From: Capitulum mitella
Taxonomy: Eukaryota; Arthropoda; Thecostraca; Pollicipedomorpha; Pollicipedidae
DNA: 64,000 nt
Assembly: GCA_030062745.1 (NCBI GenBank)
Contig: CP099846.1
Location: 3,658,001-3,722,000 of the forward strand
Direction of reading: 5' to 3'
Shown here: piece by piece, positions 46,395 to 59,626 of the stretch
How positions within the stretch are numbered: position 1 is the stretch's first letter
Layout: every line of letters begins with the position of its first letter
Translations under genes and position numbers: made by a program
The notes under the pieces: generated by a model
Told to the model about the DNA's origin: nothing
Databases searched by the model: none
What the model saw: only the letters and a program-made list of their open reading frames with translations

Positions 46395-46716
46395 GCTGGT
46401 GACCTCCGCCGCCAGCTGGTGACGCTGGTGACCGGCGACACTCGCCCGCTGGTGATCTCCACCGCCAGCTGGTGACGCTGGTGACCGGTGACACCCGCCC
46501 GCTGGTGATCTCCGCCGCCAGCTGGTGACGCTGGTGACCGGTGACACCCGCCCGCTGGTGATCTCCGCCGCCAGCTGGTGACGCTGGTGACCGGCGACAC
46601 CCGCCCGCTGGTGATCTCCGCCGCCAGCTGGTGACGCTGGTGACCGGCGACACCCGCCCGCTGGTGATCTCCGCCGCCAGCTGGTGACGATGGTGACCGG
46701 CGACACCGCCCGCCCG
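46395..46716 (+). repeat. 53-bp minisatellite, six units, next to the ZP start exon
   Basis: Units start at 46395, 46448, 46501, 46554, 46607 and 46660, each gctggtgatctccgccgcca then gctggtgacgctggtgaccg and a gacacccgccc end. It begins about 80 bases upstream of the acceptor of exon 1, inside the 5' UTR intron. Both minus-strand open frames over it (about 300 codons) are repeat artefacts. Confidence 0.94.
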
Positions 46717-49646
46717 CTTGTGATTCTGGCCGCCTGCTGGTGATGTTGGTGCTCCTTTTGTGAGCATTTCCCCGCCGCCTGTGACGCTGCCCCAGGCCCA
46801 GTAGTCTGTCAGTTTGGTGTCGATATTGCTCCTCCTGCCAGGGGCCAAATGCCAGTTCGCTGGTGGCGCTGCCACCACTGGTGACCCACAGCCTCGATGC
46901 CGGTACCGTTCGCCCGTGGTGATGCGTTCCGCTGGCGCGTTTAAGCCGGATGCTAGCTTCTGAAGGGCGTCGAAGTCCCCGGGCGGGCGGCGGTCGAGCG
47001 TGGGACGTTGCCTGCCACGTGAAAATACCGCCCTTTGAATGCGTTCTGTTTGTCTTGTCTGTGCGACACGACCACTTGCGTCCGAGACATGACTCGTGGA
47101 TGTTTCTGTGGTTGCACGGCTTGGGAGAGCCTTGCATGCATCATGCATGAAGTGAATGCAGAATACGGCTCAAACGACCTCAGTTGACTCATAAGTAAGT
47201 GGCGGACGGGAAGGCGTCGCACGCCGTTTCCTCACGAACTGCCCCTTGTCGCCACCGTCAACGCCAGCAGAGCGTGACAGCCGTGGAGTGGGGGCGGCAG
47301 CGGGCTGCGGCAGGGCTGTGGCTGCAGTAGAGAACCGTGTAGAGAATATGTAGAGAACCGACAGCACTGCTCCCCACGGGTGGGACCTCATGAATACCAA
47401 CGGTGTCCGAAAACCCTCACTGATGTGCAGAGTGACTTTTAAAAAGCGTGTGTTTGTTTCAGCGAATGCGATGTATTGAGTATGTCATCTCTTATGTCTT
47501 AGACGACCCACGTATTTGGTATGGACTAGTTTCATTCTAACATCTTTAATTCTGCTGCTCTGCAGGTGTTAACGTTTGATCTGATGACTTGTTCTAATTC
47601 TTTTGGACCAGAACCGAGTTGGAATTGACGCAAGGCAAACACAGAAATTAATAGTGACATGGCAGATTTTAGGTAACTTTTTTCGCTTAAGATCACAGGG
47701 TCGGCGACAAAATAAACGAAAAGCAATCACTATTACACCGTCATCAGCATTCGTTTGCTTATGAACAAATTTGACACAGACCATGGGAATACATTCCAGA
47801 CATGATATATTGGTGCCGAGCCTCGTGACGTGAAGCATGATGCAAATACATGCATTCACACTCTCTAAACCAAGCTAGATTGCACAACGGTAATCCAAAG
47901 CCTGCATCTTTCGCTTCCTTGTGAATTTCTTCAAAACTGCGAAAGCTGCATCACTGCCTATAATCTGCAAGGCACGCTGTCTCGCCAACAACGCAGCAAC
48001 TCCAGGACCACTCTCACCACGCCGCCACTCTCGTCGAAAGAACGCAGCGTGACCGTCTCCACAGCTCGTAAAGTCGACGACGACCGACAGCCAGACGCTA
48101 GTGCCCGCCCAAGGTCTTCCGTTCACATGGCGCTCGCGGCATGCGAGAAATTCCGCGAGGGAAATTCTCTTCAGCGGGCTTCAGACCCTGAGCCCCGCCA
48201 CGCTTCCGAGAGAAACCCGCGCAAGTCGCTGACCCCTGACTTTGTTTGTGCGGTGACGCCCCGGCAGGCGTCGAGCCTAATCAGACGGTCGCTGGTCTCC
48301 TGTGGCCACCGTCTAGCACGCAGGGCCGACTGGTTGCGGAACAAAAACGGACCAATTCCTGCCTGTCAGGCGATTAGAAGATTTGAAAGAGACGCTTTCG
48401 ACTTCTCCATGACTAGCCCGCTTGCCCTATCCTCCCGCATCTTCAGTTCGCGTATTTTGTGCTATGAAGTCTGCTTATGTGACTGGACGTGACAGACGCT
48501 TTCTATGAAGAACCTCTTCAACTTAAAAACGAGAAAAGTGTGATCGCGACCACGATGCTAACGGTGCCAACGATGCAATACGGATCATGTTAAGACAAGA
48601 ATGGCGCCATGTTCTTGCACTAATGTTGCGTGGCTATTAACCCTCGCAGATTAAAACGTGACACAACACAAGAACTACCCAAGAATCTTGGGAAACTTTT
48701 CACAACTACTCGACTCCTGGCCGAAGCTCTCAGAAGTACGTACTCGACAGACCCTTTGGAACGATGACGGTTAATCTGACCTGTCTGATGGTCCTCCTCC
48801 TTCTTAGAGCCTGTTTAGAGTGTTTACTCCACCTTCTTACGAACTGAAGGATGGGTGTCTTCGGGAGGAAAATTATTCAAACATTCGGTTAAAACCCACA
48901 AATTTATTGATGCAAGAAGGCAAAACGGTATACCAGAGACAGCTGAGTGCTGCCAAAAACATTAAAAATATTAATTCAACCAAGCCTCGCCAGAAATATA
49001 TGTCGGGCGGCTGTTGACAGAGCAGTAGGCCCTAACAGGTATCTATATGCCTGCGCAGAGATGCACCACATGCTGTCAGCCCAGTGGCAACTGGAAACCA
49101 GCCATGTTTTACGGAGAAAATAGTCGAAATTTCACTGCCACATGGGGTAAGGGATGCTAAAAGGCGACTTCTAATGATAAGAGCCCTGCCTTCAGTCTAA
49201 GGGGAGAACAGGCATTTCACCAACATCTCGTGAAAGGGGCAGCCACAAGTCGCAACGACTCGCAACGAGCGCCGCTCGCCACGCAAGCCAAACGAGGCGC
49301 GGCCGGCGCTGGCTCTCACAGCGGGCCATTCCCGAGCGGGCACGACACGCAGCCGGAGCCCGCGCTCGAATGGATCGCCCACACCCCCTGCATGTGTTTA
49401 CCGGCGGCCGACGCGTGGAGAAACCGGCTGACGTCAGAGGCGGCGCCGTGATCTCCGGGCGGCCGGCGAAAGGATGCTCCCCGTGCGTGGCCCCTTAATT
49501 AAGAGCTGCGGGTAATTTCCACGGCCGGCCGAAAATTCCTGGCATCGGGAGCTGGGCCGTGATGGAGCGGGTTAGATTGGGTAGTCCACCTGCCGACGCC
49601 CTCCGCCCCGCGCGCGTCAAAACAGGCCGATTTCGGGACGGGCGGG

Positions 49647-49760
49647 GTGGGTCGCTCCGGGCTGCGCGGGTCGCCCCTGGCGGGTGGGTCGCTCCTGGCG
49701 GGTGGGTCGCTCCTGGCGGGTGGGTCGCTCCGGGCGGAAATGGGTCGCCCCGGACGGAGG
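49647..49760 (+). repeat. 18-bp minisatellite, about 5 units
   Basis: Units of gtgggtcgctcctggcgg in tandem, the inner three nearly identical and the outer ones diverged (gggtcgcccctggcg, gggtcgctccgggcgg). Confidence 0.85.
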
Positions 49761-52700
49761 TGGGTCTGTCCGCGCTGCGTGGGCCGCTCCCGGCGGGTCG
49801 GCTGGCGGCGGCCACCGGCAGCGGGAGGTGACGCTCTTTCGGCCAGCGGACGTGACGCGGCCGCCGGGCCGTCTCCCGTGTCGCGGCGTCGCGGCGCCCA
49901 CTTTCCCCGGCGCCCGGCCGGCGACCGACGGCCGCGGCGAACTGATGCGCGCGGAAGCACGCAGACGTGCGTACGAGGCTGCGACCAGGGCGGAACGGAG
50001 CCGGCTCCGGCGGGTAGACCCTCCGGCTGTGGAGAGCTGTAGACAGCTGGCGCGTGGTGCTAATGCGGCCATGTGATGATGCGTCCACGAATGTATATGG
50101 CTACGGCAAAAAGGGAATACTGAATGGATTTCTTCAGCACTCTGTAGTTGAAACTCTTGTCAACCTATTTCAGTTCGGCAACCCGTTCAACCGTGGGCAT
50201 CATTGTCATGCGCAGGAAATGGCGCCTGCACAGCACTATCACTTTCAAATGACTCATGCTTGTTTGATGTCTATAACATTTGCCAGTTGTCTCTCTGCAT
50301 GCTCTCAGGATGTAGTGAAAGCTACGAAGTCATCTGAAACTTCAGTTACAATAGAGTGAGAGCTGTCGAGTCTGCGTGAACGGAAACGTTGCGCCTGATT
50401 TGTCTCTCCAGACTGTTCAGCCGCGCCCGCCTCCGATAAAGCACGTGGTCATCGTCAGACGTCAAGTCGTGAATGTCAGCGACCCGCCCTCGACCAGCGA
50501 CACGGTCCGCCTGCTCACAAAATGCTCGATTTACGTCATCGAACACACGCCTGAACACACCGGACCGAACCACTTCGGTCCGAGCGGACCGGCCCGGCGG
50601 AGTGACGCAATCGGCCGAAGGGTCGACAATGACTACGCCTACAGCGCCGCCGAAGTCGCCCCTGCATCGCTGGCGTCGCCTTGCGTTGAGCAATCAACGC
50701 TTGGTGAGGCCATTCATGCCATGGAACGATGGGCGATTGGGTGAGAGCTATCGCCGTTGAAATGTTTGCGCCCGCAATAAAACACAGAGCCCGGGGCGTT
50801 CCTCTTTGTCGGTGCTAAAAGCGAGGCAAACAAGGGCGAGCCGCGGCTGCCATGCCCTGTACCCCCGGACGAATGGGACCGGAGTAGAGACAGTGCTGCA
50901 GTCTCACATCAGACGCGGCAGCAGACGCTTCTTATCGTTTATCTTCACGGTGGCGATCGGCTGTGGACGGGCGCCCGCGCCGATCCGCTCGTGTGCGGCG
51001 AACGCGGCGCGCGGCAGACAGCCTGACGGCGCAGACGTCGCCATCCATCGTGACGGGAGGCGGTGTGCGCGCCCCGACGAGCCGCCGCGTCGGAACAGTC
51101 CAGATTCCAGATTGCTCGCGAGAGTGAGTGGCACTCAGCGGCGCGGGGACACTCACCGCCGGGCCGGCGCGGCGTCGGCCGCGTGCCTTGCATAAGCGCC
51201 GACTCCCGGTCCCGCCTGACCGGATGTCGCTGGCCGGCGCCGAGGGACCGTGGGAGGGACAGCCGCAGACAATCGCTGCAGGCTCCCGCGGGGATTGCTG
51301 CGAGGGCACCGGAACACTGCGGCAGCGACAAGGAGACGATGTGAGGGAAGTCTTTGGAGAGATGTTCGGGAAACCGCCAAAGGCGGACCTGACGAGCGGA
51401 GGCTATTTAGGTTGTGTTCCGAAAAGGATGTCACTTCTCAGCTCGTGACGCTTGTGATCACACGGGATCACTCTCACGGATCTCAGCGGATCGACGTCAG
51501 ACGTGGAGCTGTCAAAGTTGCACTCCCTGTAGGACAGCTCAATGGGCACACAGACAGGAACCCTAGCGCGACAGATTGTCTCGCAGTCATTCGCCACGAC
51601 TGGCAGCTGTCTCCAGCGGTCTGGATCCCGGCTCGAGGCTCTACCCCGGGAGACCATCCGACAGCCACCAGCCTCCGTCGGACACTGCTGCCCACACCTG
51701 TCCCCACCGAGGCCGAGTGAGCCCTCCCTCCCCCTAGGCGGCAGCTCCCAGGTGACTCTTCCCCGGCGAGGATGACGGAGACGACGTGCTGGACGATCTC
51801 GAGCGGAACCGGCGCCGTCTGTCTCGCTCGATGTGCTTATACGGGCCGAGTAGAAACCCGTCCTGCCCGGACGGCGTCATGCGGCAACCTGTCGCCGGAG
51901 ACCGCCAGAGCGGTCGGCCCCCCCCAAACCACTTTCGGCGCCCGTACCTGGCCGGGGTCGAGCGGTCGGCGCGCTGCCGGCTTTCACGTCTCACGGGACA
52001 CGTGTCGGGCCGGTATGTTGCCCGTTTGCGGTCGCGCGCTCTGACGTCAAGCCGGGCAGGGGCCGGCCACATTGCACACCAGACTTTCAGTCGCCGTCCA
52101 GGTACGTAGGGACTGAGACATTCGCGCGTCAGTTGACCAGCATTGGGCTTGAAGACAATTTGTTTTCACAGCAGAACACGGAAGGCTCAGGCCGTACATG
52201 TTCTTCCGTCTGTGCTTCGTCAAAAAATCTTTTTGAAAGCTGATTTGCGCTTCTGCATACTTGTTCAAATTATTCCGTGGTATCATCTCAACAGTTTTCT
52301 TTCTCATCCATTACCACTGATAAGCCTGGTCCGTGTTGCAACCTCTCTCAGCCGCATTAAACTCACGGAGAGCCTGTTGCCCTGTGGGTGTTTTGGTCCC
52401 TGCTCCTGCATGGAGGCCGATCGACTCAGCCCCGGCCTGTACGGCTGTCAACAGGGCTATGCCGGCCCGTAACAAATGAACGCCTTTCACTCTCGGCCAG
52501 CGTGCGTTAATAGGGTGCAGTAAACACCGGGTCGACGCCGTAATGAGGGGTAATGACGTCCCGGCCGGCGCATCCCAGCTAACGGCGTTCACGCGTCCCT
52601 CGTCCTTTCAGGTGTTCTGCGGAGCGTCGCCAGCAAATCGCGGCCTGACAAGGACCTGTTGATACGTTTAGTGTGTCACAAAGGCCGGAAACAGTCGGCA

Positions 52701-54933
52701 CCGCGCCTGGGAAAGTGGGGAGCGATAAGCGGGAGGAGGGACAATGCAGAACGCCGCCGTACGGAGGGTGACCACTTAATGGCTTCATTTCGGCGGAGGG
52801 GTTCCCTGGTGAGAGCGTGGGTAAGTATGTGTCATTGTGGCGCGAGGGCAAGAAGTAAAGTAATTCCCTCTGCGCGGTGTATGCAAACCACTTCTGGAAC
52901 GCGGACGTAGAAAATGGGTGTGCAGCGATTTTGGGACTGCAGCCACATTCATTTATTTTTGGCTTTCTGTGGCATTTCGTTTGTCATGCTTACGGGTAGC
53001 GTACAGTGTTACATTCAGTATTTAAGTAAGCAGCAGCTTTGCTTAATTTGAGGAGCTTCCGAGAAAATCGTAAGACTGGAATCAACAAGGATGCAAAAAC
53101 AAAACACTTCAGTATAACCCTTCGACGTCTTTCCAGAGGAACTACGGCATGAGTGGGTTACTCAGCTACTCGGCATCGACCACAAGACCAATGAAATACC
53201 AGGGAACCCTTTCAGGCTGCAGATGTAAAAGGAAAAATGTTTCGGTCCAGTGAAAACTGATTGAGCCTGACAGGTACGAACAATCAGCTGAGCTGTAAAA
53301 CGGTCACGATTAATTCCGGTAGTTTCACAATTCCAAGGTAATAGCCGTAGCCTTCCAATCCGCAGCCTTCCAAAAATCGCCCGCAGGGAGCCGATCGTTC
53401 ACAGAACAGATTCGCCAGGAACTGCTGGAATGTGTCAGTGCCAAGCTCAAGCTCATGTATCATGCCAATCCTCCGATCATGCAATCAATCGCAGAGGTAC
53501 CGCTCAGTTGTTCGCAGATTACACGGCAGGGGCCTCGTCACTAGGAATCCGGTGATAGATTGTGGGAAAAACGGAAGACTGTTACGGGATTGTCCGTTTT
53601 TCTTCAAATCAGGATGAATAATAGCAGGTACTCATGGGAGAAACGGTTGACTAATGTTATACTCAATACACGAAGGTTCACGAGTGCAAATAATTACGCT
53701 GTGTAAGCACAAAGGAGATTTGGGGACGTGATGCTACAAGACCGACATCGCTCAGCAGTCGGGAGATTAATATTCTGCTTCAGATAACTGCAGTTTCGCA
53801 TCCGGCGTAGCATTTGCAGGTCCGGTAATGGGACCGCGGGACCACGTACAACAATAACTAAACAAAACTGCCGGAATAAATTCGGATTTCACTCTATAAT
53901 CTACCAGAATTCCGACGCTGTACAAATGTTCAGCGTATTCCACGATTTCCCCGCAGAAGTTTGTTAAACATGCCGTGCAGTCCCATTTAAAATGGCATAC
54001 AGAAAGCCATTTGGGTGGAAAGCCATGAGTCGTAAACGCTTCTTTATATCTGAAAGTTATTACGGACTTCGTTTTCCGCAGAAATGTTGACTAGATTCGT
54101 TGGGCTACAACGGGCCTCGGGAACGATTTCGATTACAACGGGAAGGTGCCCCTCTTCCCCTTAGAAACGCGTATTATGCCCGGTACATGTTTTGTGATCG
54201 TATTTCGGCCGTAAAACGGTAGCAGTATGGACTGGGCCTTACTTTACTTGCTAAGGCAAAGCGTCAGCAGGTAGAGGCTTTGCCTTGAAATGGAAACCTC
54301 ACAAGTTTTTGCTTGCTTAAAAAACAGGTCCAGTGTCCATACTTTTTATATCTTTAACATTACATTACTTTTTGAGCATTTTTCGAAGACATTTTTGGGT
54401 TTTGCACAGGAAAAAATTTAGCTGAATACGATTACTGTTCACAGAAGTTATGGTAATAAATAAACAGTAAATAAACAACAGATAAGCCCGACCGATAGAC
54501 GGGCAACTTGGAATAAATCCACACCCTTTTAGAGTAGTCATAAAGGATGAAAGGTGCGCTTAGAAATTATCACCAGACATACTGCGAAAAGAAACATTGC
54601 CATCTTATTAATTCATGGCAACTTTAGACAACCGTCAAATTAATGTCAACCTGCCAACTGTTCGTACGCACAACGTCTTACCTTTCGTCTGCTGCCGCTC
54701 TTGCAAGGATAGCTCTGTTTCCACACACACGCTCGCCTGTCTCACTGCGTTGCGACTCGTGCCGTTCGTCCGTCGTCCACTGCAGTCCCCCGCGCGTGGT
54801 TCGGACACGCCCTCGCGTCGGTGCCTCTCTCTCCTGCCGACAGCACGTGGCGACTGAGCGAGCGGCGGCGCGCGCAGCTGTCGACGTCGGGCGGCATCAG
54901 TGGGTCACCGGAACCGGCACCCCTCCCGCCCAG

Positions 54934-54960
54934 CTGCCGCCGCCGCCGCCGCCGCCGCAG
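54934..54960 (+). repeat. (CCG)n trinucleotide run
   Basis: About eight CCG units followed by CAG, in a GC-rich patch; no gene assigned. Confidence 0.85.
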
Positions 54961-55577
54961 GCTAACCGCCAGCTGGGGGGGAGCAGAGGGCCTTTTTGTT
55001 GCCCGATCAAAGCGGGGAGGGACAATGGGGAGGGCGTGAGGAGAGCCGGCTCTGTTTGAAGGCGTTCTCGCCCAAAAAGCACGCACGCGTTGTCGCGCGT
55101 GTCGGCGGGCAGCTTCCGGGCAACTTCGATGATGTGGAGGTGGCTATGAAGCACCAAGGCGCAGCTCGTCAGCCAATGGTACGCGATGGCCAAGTCGGTT
55201 AATATGTTGGATACAGACTACGAGATAGATCGAGAATGGGCGTCCGTGAAAATGAAGACGCATTTTCTTTTTGTATTAAAAGTCGTGCTTCAATTCCAAC
55301 TTTAACTCATCCATACGCGGCGCATACCAAGTTATGAACAAATCTGAAGTCCGTCTCGCAGTGGATCAAATCTTAGTCTTGAGAAGTCAGAGAAAACCTT
55401 AAGGAATGCCCTCCATATGCAGTAATGTGGAACGCTCCTGATGAGATAACTTCCTTCCTAATCCTTCTTGATGAGATAACCTTTGACCCTTAATTTCAGG
55501 GTAAGGCGATAAAACGGGAAACTATCGCCACTGAGACCTCAGCCACCGGCAGACAGATGACACCCAAAGTTGCGTCC

Positions 55578-55675
55578 TACACACACCTACACACACGAAA
55601 ACACACAGAAACGCACACATAAATATATACATATATATACACACATATATATATATGTATATATATCTGTGGTGG
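55578..55675 (+). repeat. (CA)n / (TA)n microsatellite
   Basis: Alternating cacacac, then tatatacatatatata, a compound simple repeat. Confidence 0.95.
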
Positions 55676-58242
55676 GTTGCTCATGTGAGTGTGTGCGGGG
55701 GGATGTAAATGTAAGTGACAATATTTCAGTTGAGGCTCAGTACACCAGACCCATGACCTTTCATTTCGAGGACCAAAATGGAGGTCAGAATGCAAGAAAC
55801 GTATTGCTACTACGGCCAAACACATCTGCAGACATCACTAAACGGGACTCATATTTTCGGCCTCGAATCGACCCTTCAGATAAAGATCGTAGGGCAGGTT
55901 CTCGAGACTATTCCAAAGCGTGGTACTGGCTTTCGTATATGACCACTTCGAGTAACGTCTGCCTTCAAGTTTTTCCAAACAGTAACGTCCCAGTCATTGC
56001 ATGAAAAGGGAATTTCATTGACCCTCGCCGGACATAACGGTTTTCGTCTACGCCCCGAGCGGGGAATGGGTGGTTGCCACGTCCCCTCCCCCAGCGCGGT
56101 CCTCTGCTAACCAAGAGTGAGAGACGAAACAAAAACGAACATGTCATGCATTTCTTTAAAATACAAATGTTACCTGATCTGACCTCTCCACATCAGCTAG
56201 TGACCGTTCAGGTCGCTGTGGAATGAGAGTGGTTCGTCGTTTTCCGTTTCCCTTGTCATCGTAGTCGTTTTTCATGGCATTTCTGACGGCAAACAGTGCT
56301 TTTGCAGTGACATGGTATTGGCCAGTAGTCGTGGTCAAGTGCTTGTTTTCTGTTTATGTCGAGGTTAGTGCAGTGGAAGTTCTGGTAATTTCGTCAAACT
56401 TTGTTGCGCTGCTGGTGGCGAAAATAATGACTGTTTCTCACGGTTTGAAACTGTGTTCGCAACGGAAGGCAGCAACCATAATTGCTGAAATCGCCGACAA
56501 AGATTGTCATATGCCGGTTTAAAGTTATTTTGAGATCATGTAACGCCCGGGACTCCATAAATGACCTTGGAGAAGTCACTGACCTCTCAAACCCCGGTAT
56601 ATTGTCAACCATGCCCTTGAGCAGTCCTGGTAACAGAAACTGGCTCCTCTTCGTACTCTTGAGCAAGAAACCAAATTGTGGCTCAAATCCAGAAAGACGG
56701 CTTGCGAGCCTTGGAGAGCGACGCCGTAACTTATTGACCAGACATGATCTGGTAATAATTTGGGGAAAAGATGCGGAAATAATGTAAGATTAGCAATATT
56801 ACAAATCTGAGGCTCTAGATGCTGGTCGTTCGCCGTCAGTCTAAGAAAAACTTAATGGGTGTGACAACCACCCCGAGGGTTTAATCTTCTTTGACTTCTG
56901 CAGGTCAAATGGCCTCATCTATTGCAAAACGTAAATCACGGTCGTTGTCATGGATAAACTGGTGTGGTTGACGTACGGACGGACGTAAGACCTTTGGTCG
57001 GAATCGAACGTAAATTGGATGCGACATCGTAGGAGGCACAAACTTCATAGATGCCTCCTGGCATTTTTCGACGGCGTCACAACCAAACTGACATTTGAGA
57101 TTCAACTTCCTCATAAACTGTTGGGATATCTGCGAAATTTGTCCAGAGCTGTCCCCGCTGTCAATTCAGAGACCGCCAACCACCCGAAACCACTTGGTCA
57201 AAGTTGAAAGAAAAACACGCGTGTCGAGCGTGTGGATGGGTACTTCCCATTGTGAATGTGATGCATACCCTGACACCTTTAGTGAAATCTGGCAACATTG
57301 GCCCAGGTCAAAAGATGTATAAGAGCCCAAACCTGCTTCAGCACCATCAGGAAATGAACTGGCAAGCTCTGGGTCAACATGGAGTCGGCTGCAGCGACTA
57401 CCAGGACTCAGTCGTAGATATCATCAAATAATCAACTCAGATAACGCTAGGTGGCTCCGAGAAGTTTGATCCTGTCGACAAGAAGACCCAAATTTACCGA
57501 ATTCCTCAGTAGGTGCCCGTGAATAGATCGTGTCGACCATCAGGGGCACGGAGACGACATTGCTTTAGGCTAGGAGAAGCTCTTATGTCTAAGTTCCTAC
57601 GGCTGAAATTTGTCTGTTTGCCGTTTGTTCGATCTTTAGCCTTGCTAAAGATCACTAGATTTCGAAATAATTTGGGTATAGCGTCGTCGTCTGATGTAGA
57701 TGACAGGCATCGTTTTACCAAAGTTATTTGTAGGCCTCGGCAGGGTTTGTGATCATATTTTCTCAGTCAACGCCCATGCACCCGAATAGAACCCATATTA
57801 AAATTCCAAGATATTGATGAGGCCTGGGCCTACCAAAAGTGTGGATAACGGTGCTTGGTGGTAAATATTTAATTTGGACATGGGTCCGATGTATTTGTTG
57901 ACGGATCCCAATCCATGGTACATAAAAATTTTGCCCATAAGCCTCGTCAATAGCTAAATATTGCAAGTTCATAAGTCCTAAGATTTTTTATTTGGAGCAA
58001 TCGTGAGACCGATGTAAATTTGGGACAAGCGTTAACATTTTCTTTGTCAGACAGTGCCATGTGCTTTTTTCGCTCTTGTAACAAATAAAATGTCTTTTAA
58101 TCTCCCATTTACTGGGCTACAACACATCCCATTTGATTACTTAAGACAAAGACAATTGATCTCACAGACACGGAGATGAGATGTACACCCAGCCACTGTC
58201 ATCCTTTTAGTCGGATTCTCCGAGAGTTGAATCATTACAATT

Positions 58243-58314
58243 CAGTAGCCTTGGACAGCGTTAGTCACGTCGCCGCGAGGGAATATGTGTGCTGCGCATA
58301 GCGGACCGCAGAAG
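58243..58314 (+). promoter_or_regulatory. Candidate transcription start and 5' UTR exon of the CCDC50-like gene
   Basis: An arthropod-type initiator match (ttcagtagcc, TCAGT) at 58241-58250 is followed by a short CpG-containing stretch ending CCGCAGAAG|gtaggg at 58314. CpG becomes very rare within a few hundred bases downstream and stays so to about 60480. The ATG exon at 59566 is preceded by acceptor-like gatatgaacag, which would suit splicing from here. Prediction only. Confidence 0.35.
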
Positions 58315-59565
58315 GTAGGGTGTGTTTTTATGTATCGTGAGAATTTAGGTGTACTGGATATCTGTGGGATAAGTCCTCCAGTAAGGAATGCTTTGGTGGA
58401 AATAGCTGAGCTCTGTTGTCTTGGGAAAGACTGATCGGATTACACCACGCCAGTTTTGTATTAGCGCTGTGGAACTCACATTCTTTATGTCTTTTTATAG
58501 TCCTTACTTCTTACAGACTGAAATTTTGCCATTTGCGTTATGCATTATATTCCGGTGCTTTGCCTGCCTATGAATATGTATGCCCCATGTTGCTGCAATT
58601 GATTCATGGGTGGTGTAAATGGTCTTCCAATTCTAATTGGAGGGATCACAGTGATGTGGTTGATATTTGGCAGGTATTTATTGGTACGACGTGGTATAAA
58701 TGAGTGTTAGATAAAATTTTTGTGGATGCGGATGAAGTATGTTGCAGAAAAGTACATATGAAGCCAGTCATTTCAGGGATGTTTAGCTTTTAGTTTACTC
58801 ACACTGTGTACATTGCATACTTTCATTTTACAAAATGGATCTGTTAGAATAACAATCACATGGTGCAATAATTTTGCTGATTACAGTTTGATTGATTAAA
58901 CATAAAATTTCAGTAAAAGCAGCTTATGCTGCAGAATGGATGCCTGCAGTTTTACTCAAGTAAAGTGGTTATAGTCATGTTACTGACAGTGACCTATGTT
59001 CTTGAATATGTAAGATTTTGGTATTTGGTGCATTGAACAGTGTTTTTTTTTAATTCTGTGATTTTTGTTAATGAAGAAATTCATTTCCATGTGATACAAA
59101 TGCTGCATTACATACATTCATGTCATAATGGAGAAGGTCCACTCTTTAGATTCATAGTTTAGTATTTCAAGAAATAGTTGTTTGATCATTTCTTGTCAAA
59201 CTGATGCCTTGTTATTCATGCCAGATCCTGTATTTACTTGTAAATTTCACCATTGTAGGTTACCTTCATCCTTGTGTATTTTGGAGGCCAGAGTTTGATT
59301 ACTATTGACCTGACAGTTATAAATGAGCCTGCAGACCAGACAGTTATAAATGACTGGCCCATGTTGTGGCAATTCTTTTTTGTCTCAAGTGCAGGAGCAG
59401 TGTCATAGGCGAAGTGCTGCAAAGGTAACATCACCTTGCAGACAATTTACAGGCATTTTAAATGTTCCAGGTTTACCATCTGCTGAGTCACCATGCATCT
59501 GAGACCATCATCTGATTAGATCCATGTTTATTTGTGTACTTAAGATCTGATATGAACAGGACAAG

Positions 59566-59626
59566 ATGGATCGCCAGCCCAAGGTACCCACAGAGACCAT
59601 GCCCCGATCAGGGAAGGTCAGCGAAG
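59566..59626 (+). CDS. CCDC50: CCDC50-like exon with start codon (residues 1-20)
   Basis: ATG at 59566 in the context gacaagATGG, reading MDRQPKVPTETMPRSGKVSE, donor GAAG|gtgagt, leaving one base. The short first coding exon agrees with the vertebrate gene structure. It carries three of the few CpGs in its 1.7-kb surroundings. Confidence 0.8.

Larger units (their letters stand above)
46315..58242. other. Divergent intergenic DNA, no recognised gene
   Basis: About 12 kb between the ZP start exon and the CCDC50-like gene. It should include the upstream noncoding exon(s) and promoter of the ZP gene. GC-rich patches occur at about 49250-50040 (with an 18-bp array), 50900-51350, 51480-52100 and 54700-55050 (with a CCG run), AT-rich DNA elsewhere. 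Open frames of 120-200 codons lie only in the GC-rich patches or in the 53-bp array and show no domain. Nothing identifiable as a transposon was seen. Confidence 0.5.

Noticed and set aside
46222-47148. 300-codon minus-strand open frames
   Set aside because: Produced by the 53-bp array; translations just cycle the repeat (GDHQRAGVTGHQRHQLAA type).
48049-48492. 147-codon open frame
   Set aside because: No domain or conserved motif, no promoter or splice context; about the size expected by chance in this composition.
50346-50744. Open frames on both strands that might be a small gene or transposon remnant
   Set aside because: No recognisable domain, no flanking terminal repeats, no splice support.
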